Of a stretch of 40,232 bases of DNA, positions 32,521-40,232 are shown piece by piece. The translations under genes were made by a program, and so were the position numbers. The stretch is from Chloroflexota bacterium (GTDB taxonomy: Bacteria > Chloroflexota > UBA11872). The stretch covers positions 1 through 40,232 of the forward strand of contig JAPOWQ010000005.1 of assembly GCA_026707585.1 (NCBI GenBank). Reading direction: 5' to 3'. Numbering within the stretch: position 1 is the stretch's first letter; every line of letters begins with the position of its first letter. The notes below the pieces were generated by a model, which saw only the letters and a list, made by a program, of their open reading frames with translations, was not told where the DNA came from and did no database searches.

Positions 32521-33981
32521 CTAGATCCGGGCGCCGAGCGCTTCGAGCCGTTGGATCAGGGCGCTGAGGGCTTCGTTGGCGGAAAGATCGTCGCGAATGA
32601 TGCCGGCGTCGAGCTGGTTGACGAAGGCGCCCCATTGCGGGCGGTCGACGGTGATGTAGGTGGCGGTCTGCATGATGTCGACGACCATCTGGGCAGCTTC
32701 CTCACTGTAGCCGGCGAACAGATGCCGCAACTCGTCGGGCGAGAGGCGCTGGGTGGGGACATTGGCGACACGCTGGGTGTTGCGGTCGAGGGCGCGAAGG
32801 GCGTCGTAGGTGACCTTCGGTTCCTGCGTCCCGTTGCCGATGCCCATCATCATCCAGATGCTGACGGGCGCCCCGCCGCCGCCGAAGCGGGGGAACGGAT
32901 ACAGGACGTTATCGGGGCCGCTACTGCGCGTCATCCAGCCGAAGCTGAGACCGCCAAGGTTCATGATGAGCATGGCGATCTTGCCCTGGACATAGCGGTA
33001 CCAGAGGTTCCCGCTGCTGCTCTCGGCGCTTTCCGCGAGCCCGTAGGTGGTGGCAAGGTCGTAATAGACCTCAGCGATGGCCTTGGCCGGGTCCGAGCGC
33101 AAGGAAGCAAACGAGCCCTGACTGTCGGGCAGCGAGCCGAGGGCGGACTGAAGGAAGAGGAAGCTGGGAGTCCAACTCCACAGCTGGTCGGGAGCGCCCC
33201 ACATGGGTTCGACGTTGAGAAGCAGCCCGAGGGCGTCGCTGCCGCCGGGCGCTTCGGGATCGCCATGCATGGCGAGGGCGGCTTCCACGAAGGCCTGGCC
33301 GTCCCAGGCGCTGCGCGGCGGGATTTGGTAGTCGGCCGCGGCGGCCAGATCGCGGTTGACGATCGTGATCCAGGGCGCGGCTGCCACGGGCAGGGCGTAC
33401 TGGACGCCCTCCACCTGGCCGGTTTCCAGGACGCCGGGCCAGTAGCCGCCCGGATTGAACGTGGAGTCGCTGGCGAGGTGTTCGTCCAGGGGCAGCAGCT
33501 TCCTGCCGGCGACCAGGTTGGCTAAGTCCCACTGTTCAAGCATGACAAGGTCGGTGCGGGCGTTGCCGGAGCCGTCATCCACCGTTGCCGCGTAGTCCCA
33601 GCGGTAGCCAAAGTTGGAGGGCAGTGGCGTGCGCGTGAACTTGTAGCGGGCATCGGTGTCCTGGCGGGCGGCCAGCTCGGCTGAGAGCAGGATGGGTTCG
33701 ACGTCCCAGTTGCCGCCCGCGAAGGTGGGAAGCGCGATGGAGATCGGGCGGTTGGCGCCCGCCTCGGGCAAGCTGCCTTCGCGGCTGGGCGCGCGCTCGC
33801 CCGCGGTGACCACGACCGTGGGTCGGGGCGTGGCCGCGGACTCGGCGCGCTGGGTAGAGGGCAGCACTGGCGGTTGGATCTTGGGGATTTCAGGCTCGCC
33901 GCAGGCAGTAGCCAAGGCGCCGACGCTGGCCGCCGCGGCAAGGCCCAAGACCCGTCGACGCGTCAGATCACGCTGCGCCAC
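32521..33981 (-). CDS. Extracellular solute-binding lipoprotein with Tat-type signal (ABC family 1)
   Basis: GTG 33981, with AAGGA seven nt upstream, gives 486 residues. The signal has the twin-arginine region LTRRRVLGLAAAASVGALAT and a Cys at residue 27. After a Pro/Thr-rich spacer the mature part has the sugar-binding-protein landmarks RTDLVMLEQWDLANLVAGRK, LLPLDEHLA, VQYALPVAAAPWITIVNRDL and MWGAPDQLWSWTPSFLFLQS. It would capture a sugar or similar ligand outside the membrane and deliver it to an ABC permease, but no permease or ATPase gene is near. The ATG- and CTG-type starts further upstream (to 34188) fall in weakly coding sequence. Confidence 0.88.
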   Translation of the reverse strand: MAQRDLTRRRVLGLAAAASVGALATACGEPEIPKIQPPVLPSTQRAESAATPRPTVVVTAGERAPSREGSLPEAGANRPISIALPTFAGGNWDVEPILLSAELAARQDTDARYKFTRTPLPSNFGYRWDYAATVDDGSGNARTDLVMLEQWDLANLVAGRKLLPLDEHLASDSTFNPGGYWPGVLETGQVEGVQYALPVAAAPWITIVNRDLAAAADYQIPPRSAWDGQAFVEAALAMHGDPEAPGGSDALGLLLNVEPMWGAPDQLWSWTPSFLFLQSALGSLPDSQGSFASLRSDPAKAIAEVYYDLATTYGLAESAESSSGNLWYRYVQGKIAMLIMNLGGLSFGWMTRSSGPDNVLYPFPRFGGGGAPVSIWMMMGIGNGTQEPKVTYDALRALDRNTQRVANVPTQRLSPDELRHLFAGYSEEAAQMVVDIMQTATYITVDRPQWGAFVNQLDAGIIRDDLSANEALSALIQRLEALGARI

Positions 33982-34512
33982 GGTGGGTTCCTTGCGTTCG
34001 GCTCGAGAATGCACGGTCAATGCGCTGCCTCCACCGCCCGCGATACGCACGTTGCCAGAGCGGAGATGCTTCGGCGGGAGCGGTTCGAGGACCGGTTTAC
34101 CCGGCCAGGCCCGCTCCCGGCCAACAATCCCCCTGACATGGATGACGAGTCTTCTGGCGTCGGGTCTTCGACCACGACCGTCACACACCCTGGTTCCGTC
34201 ATTCAGGGCAACGAGGGTTTACAGAGCCTTCTATACCCTAGGGCGCCGTTGGGCAACGCCAGGCCAGGCAGAGGTCCGGCTCCTCAAGTCGAGCCTACAT
34301 CACGACGGCGCTGGGTCAATACGGTGCTGGGCTGAGTCGCCGATCGTGTTGGAATCGAGGCGCGTCTCCGGTTCCGCGGCTAGCGGACGCGCGCACGACA
34401 CGCTCCGTTCATGGGGCGCTGCGCGGAACGGACAGCTTCCCGTCCCCTCTCATCGGGGCAGGAGATAGACCGCGCATGCGAATGACGGGACAACGCGCCT
34501 CGCGACCAGGCT
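33982..34512. other. Divergent intergenic region between solute-binding gene and rpoB
   Basis: No gene is convincing here. It lies between the minus-strand solute-binding gene and the plus-strand rpoBC operon and must hold the promoter for the former. No clear -35/-10 pair is found for that direction. Confidence 0.4.
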
Positions 34513-34540
34513 TTGTGTTGGTGAGGCGGTGTGCTAGGAT
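34513..34540 (+). promoter_or_regulatory. Candidate rpoB promoter
   Basis: TTGTGT (34513-34518), 16 bp, then TAGGAT (34535-34540) resembles a sigma-70-type promoter. The first transcribed base would be near 34547, giving a leader of about 310 nt before rpoB. Match is moderate. Confidence 0.4.
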
Positions 34541-34600
34541 TTATCCAACGTGGGGGTGTCCGAATAGCCGCGCGGCTGCGGTGCAACTGAAGATTCGTTA

Positions 34601-34628
34601 CCCAACTGGCGTACGCCAGTTGGGTTTT
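34601..34628 (+). terminator. Leader hairpin upstream of rpoB, possible attenuator
   Basis: CCCAACTGGCGT pairs perfectly with ACGCCAGTTGGG (34601-34624), a 24-bp palindrome, followed directly by TTTT. It looks like a Rho-independent terminator. It lies about 60 nt downstream of the candidate promoter and 230 nt before rpoB, so it could act as an attenuator. Confidence 0.6.
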
Positions 34629-34855
34629 CGCGCCTTGCGACCAACGAACACCTTTTCTCAAAACGGAAGTGACGCGCTGACGCAGTTCTGCCCGCAGTCA
34701 TCCCAGACGAGCGCGATTTGTGTGCGTCGGCATGCTGCATCTTCCGATCCGCTCTACTTCTGGTTGTACGTGAGCACTCGTCCTGCGCGCAGTCGCGGCG
34801 GCATCGCCTGTCGCCGTCCATTCCGCTCGCCGGGGAACGAAGGAGCAGGCGATTC

Positions 34856-40232
<5,377 letters not shown>

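Noticed and set aside
34718-34855. Upstream extension of rpoB
   Set aside because: The extra 46 residues are not like any rpoB N-terminus, and AGGAG precedes ATG 34856.

Overview
The window is GC-rich and reads as a large accessory island ending against a core locus. The right end carries rpoB (complete) and rpoC (5' part). Both are ordinary bacterial RNA polymerase genes, preceded by a long leader rather than by rplJ/rplL. Three things suggest a Chloroflexota (Dehalococcoidia/SAR202-like) genome, but this is inference and not a placement: a fused GAF-PAS-histidine kinase/response regulator of a type I associate with that phylum, paired YIP1-like membrane proteins, and an orphan Tat-type sugar-binding lipoprotein.

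Positions 1-10.8 kb are a mosaic of defence-type genes, small unknown genes and debris. The genes include the C-terminal part of an Eco57I-like restriction/methylase protein, a SLATT-like two-helix membrane protein with a helical partner, and an unknown two-gene operon. The debris includes a sugar dehydrogenase pseudogene with six stops and one frameshift, IS481 and IS1595 remnants, a tRNA-like cloverleaf nested inside a 16-bp inverted repeat, a single type I-E-like CRISPR repeat, and a tRNA 3'-half-like fragment beside a broken helix-turn-helix gene.

Positions 10.9-21 kb hold the best preserved accessory module. It is a compact minus-strand operon in the order MinD/CpaE-like ATPase, VirB2-like pilin, PrgI/VirB3-like protein, VirB4 ATPase, TrbL/VirB6-like channel and M23 peptidase, much of it translationally coupled. 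No relaxase or VirD4 coupling protein is visible. Upstream lie a LuxR-type regulator with a degenerate receiver and, divergently, an XRE repressor plus ImmA-type metalloprotease pair. Overlapping divergent promoters and a perfect palindrome at the XRE start codon separate the two. A 7-TM protein with an HD-like tail follows. I read this as a type IV secretion-like or conjugation-derived apparatus under ImmR/ImmA-style control.

Positions 21-32 kb carry the fused sensor kinase/response regulator (broken by one frameshift), degenerate DNA, a NucS/DUF91-like nuclease, two tandem YIP1-like paralogues with a third decayed copy, a truncated tyrosine recombinase and a second, intact copy of the helix-turn-helix family seen at 7 kb.

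Positions 32-40.2 kb return to chromosomal character: an SRPBCC/AHSA1-like protein and a solute-binding lipoprotein on the minus strand, then rpoB-rpoC on the plus strand. The rpoB leader holds a candidate promoter and a perfect 24-bp palindrome followed by a T-run.

Several single-base frameshifts may be assembly errors. The multiple nonsense codons in other pseudogenes are harder to explain that way.
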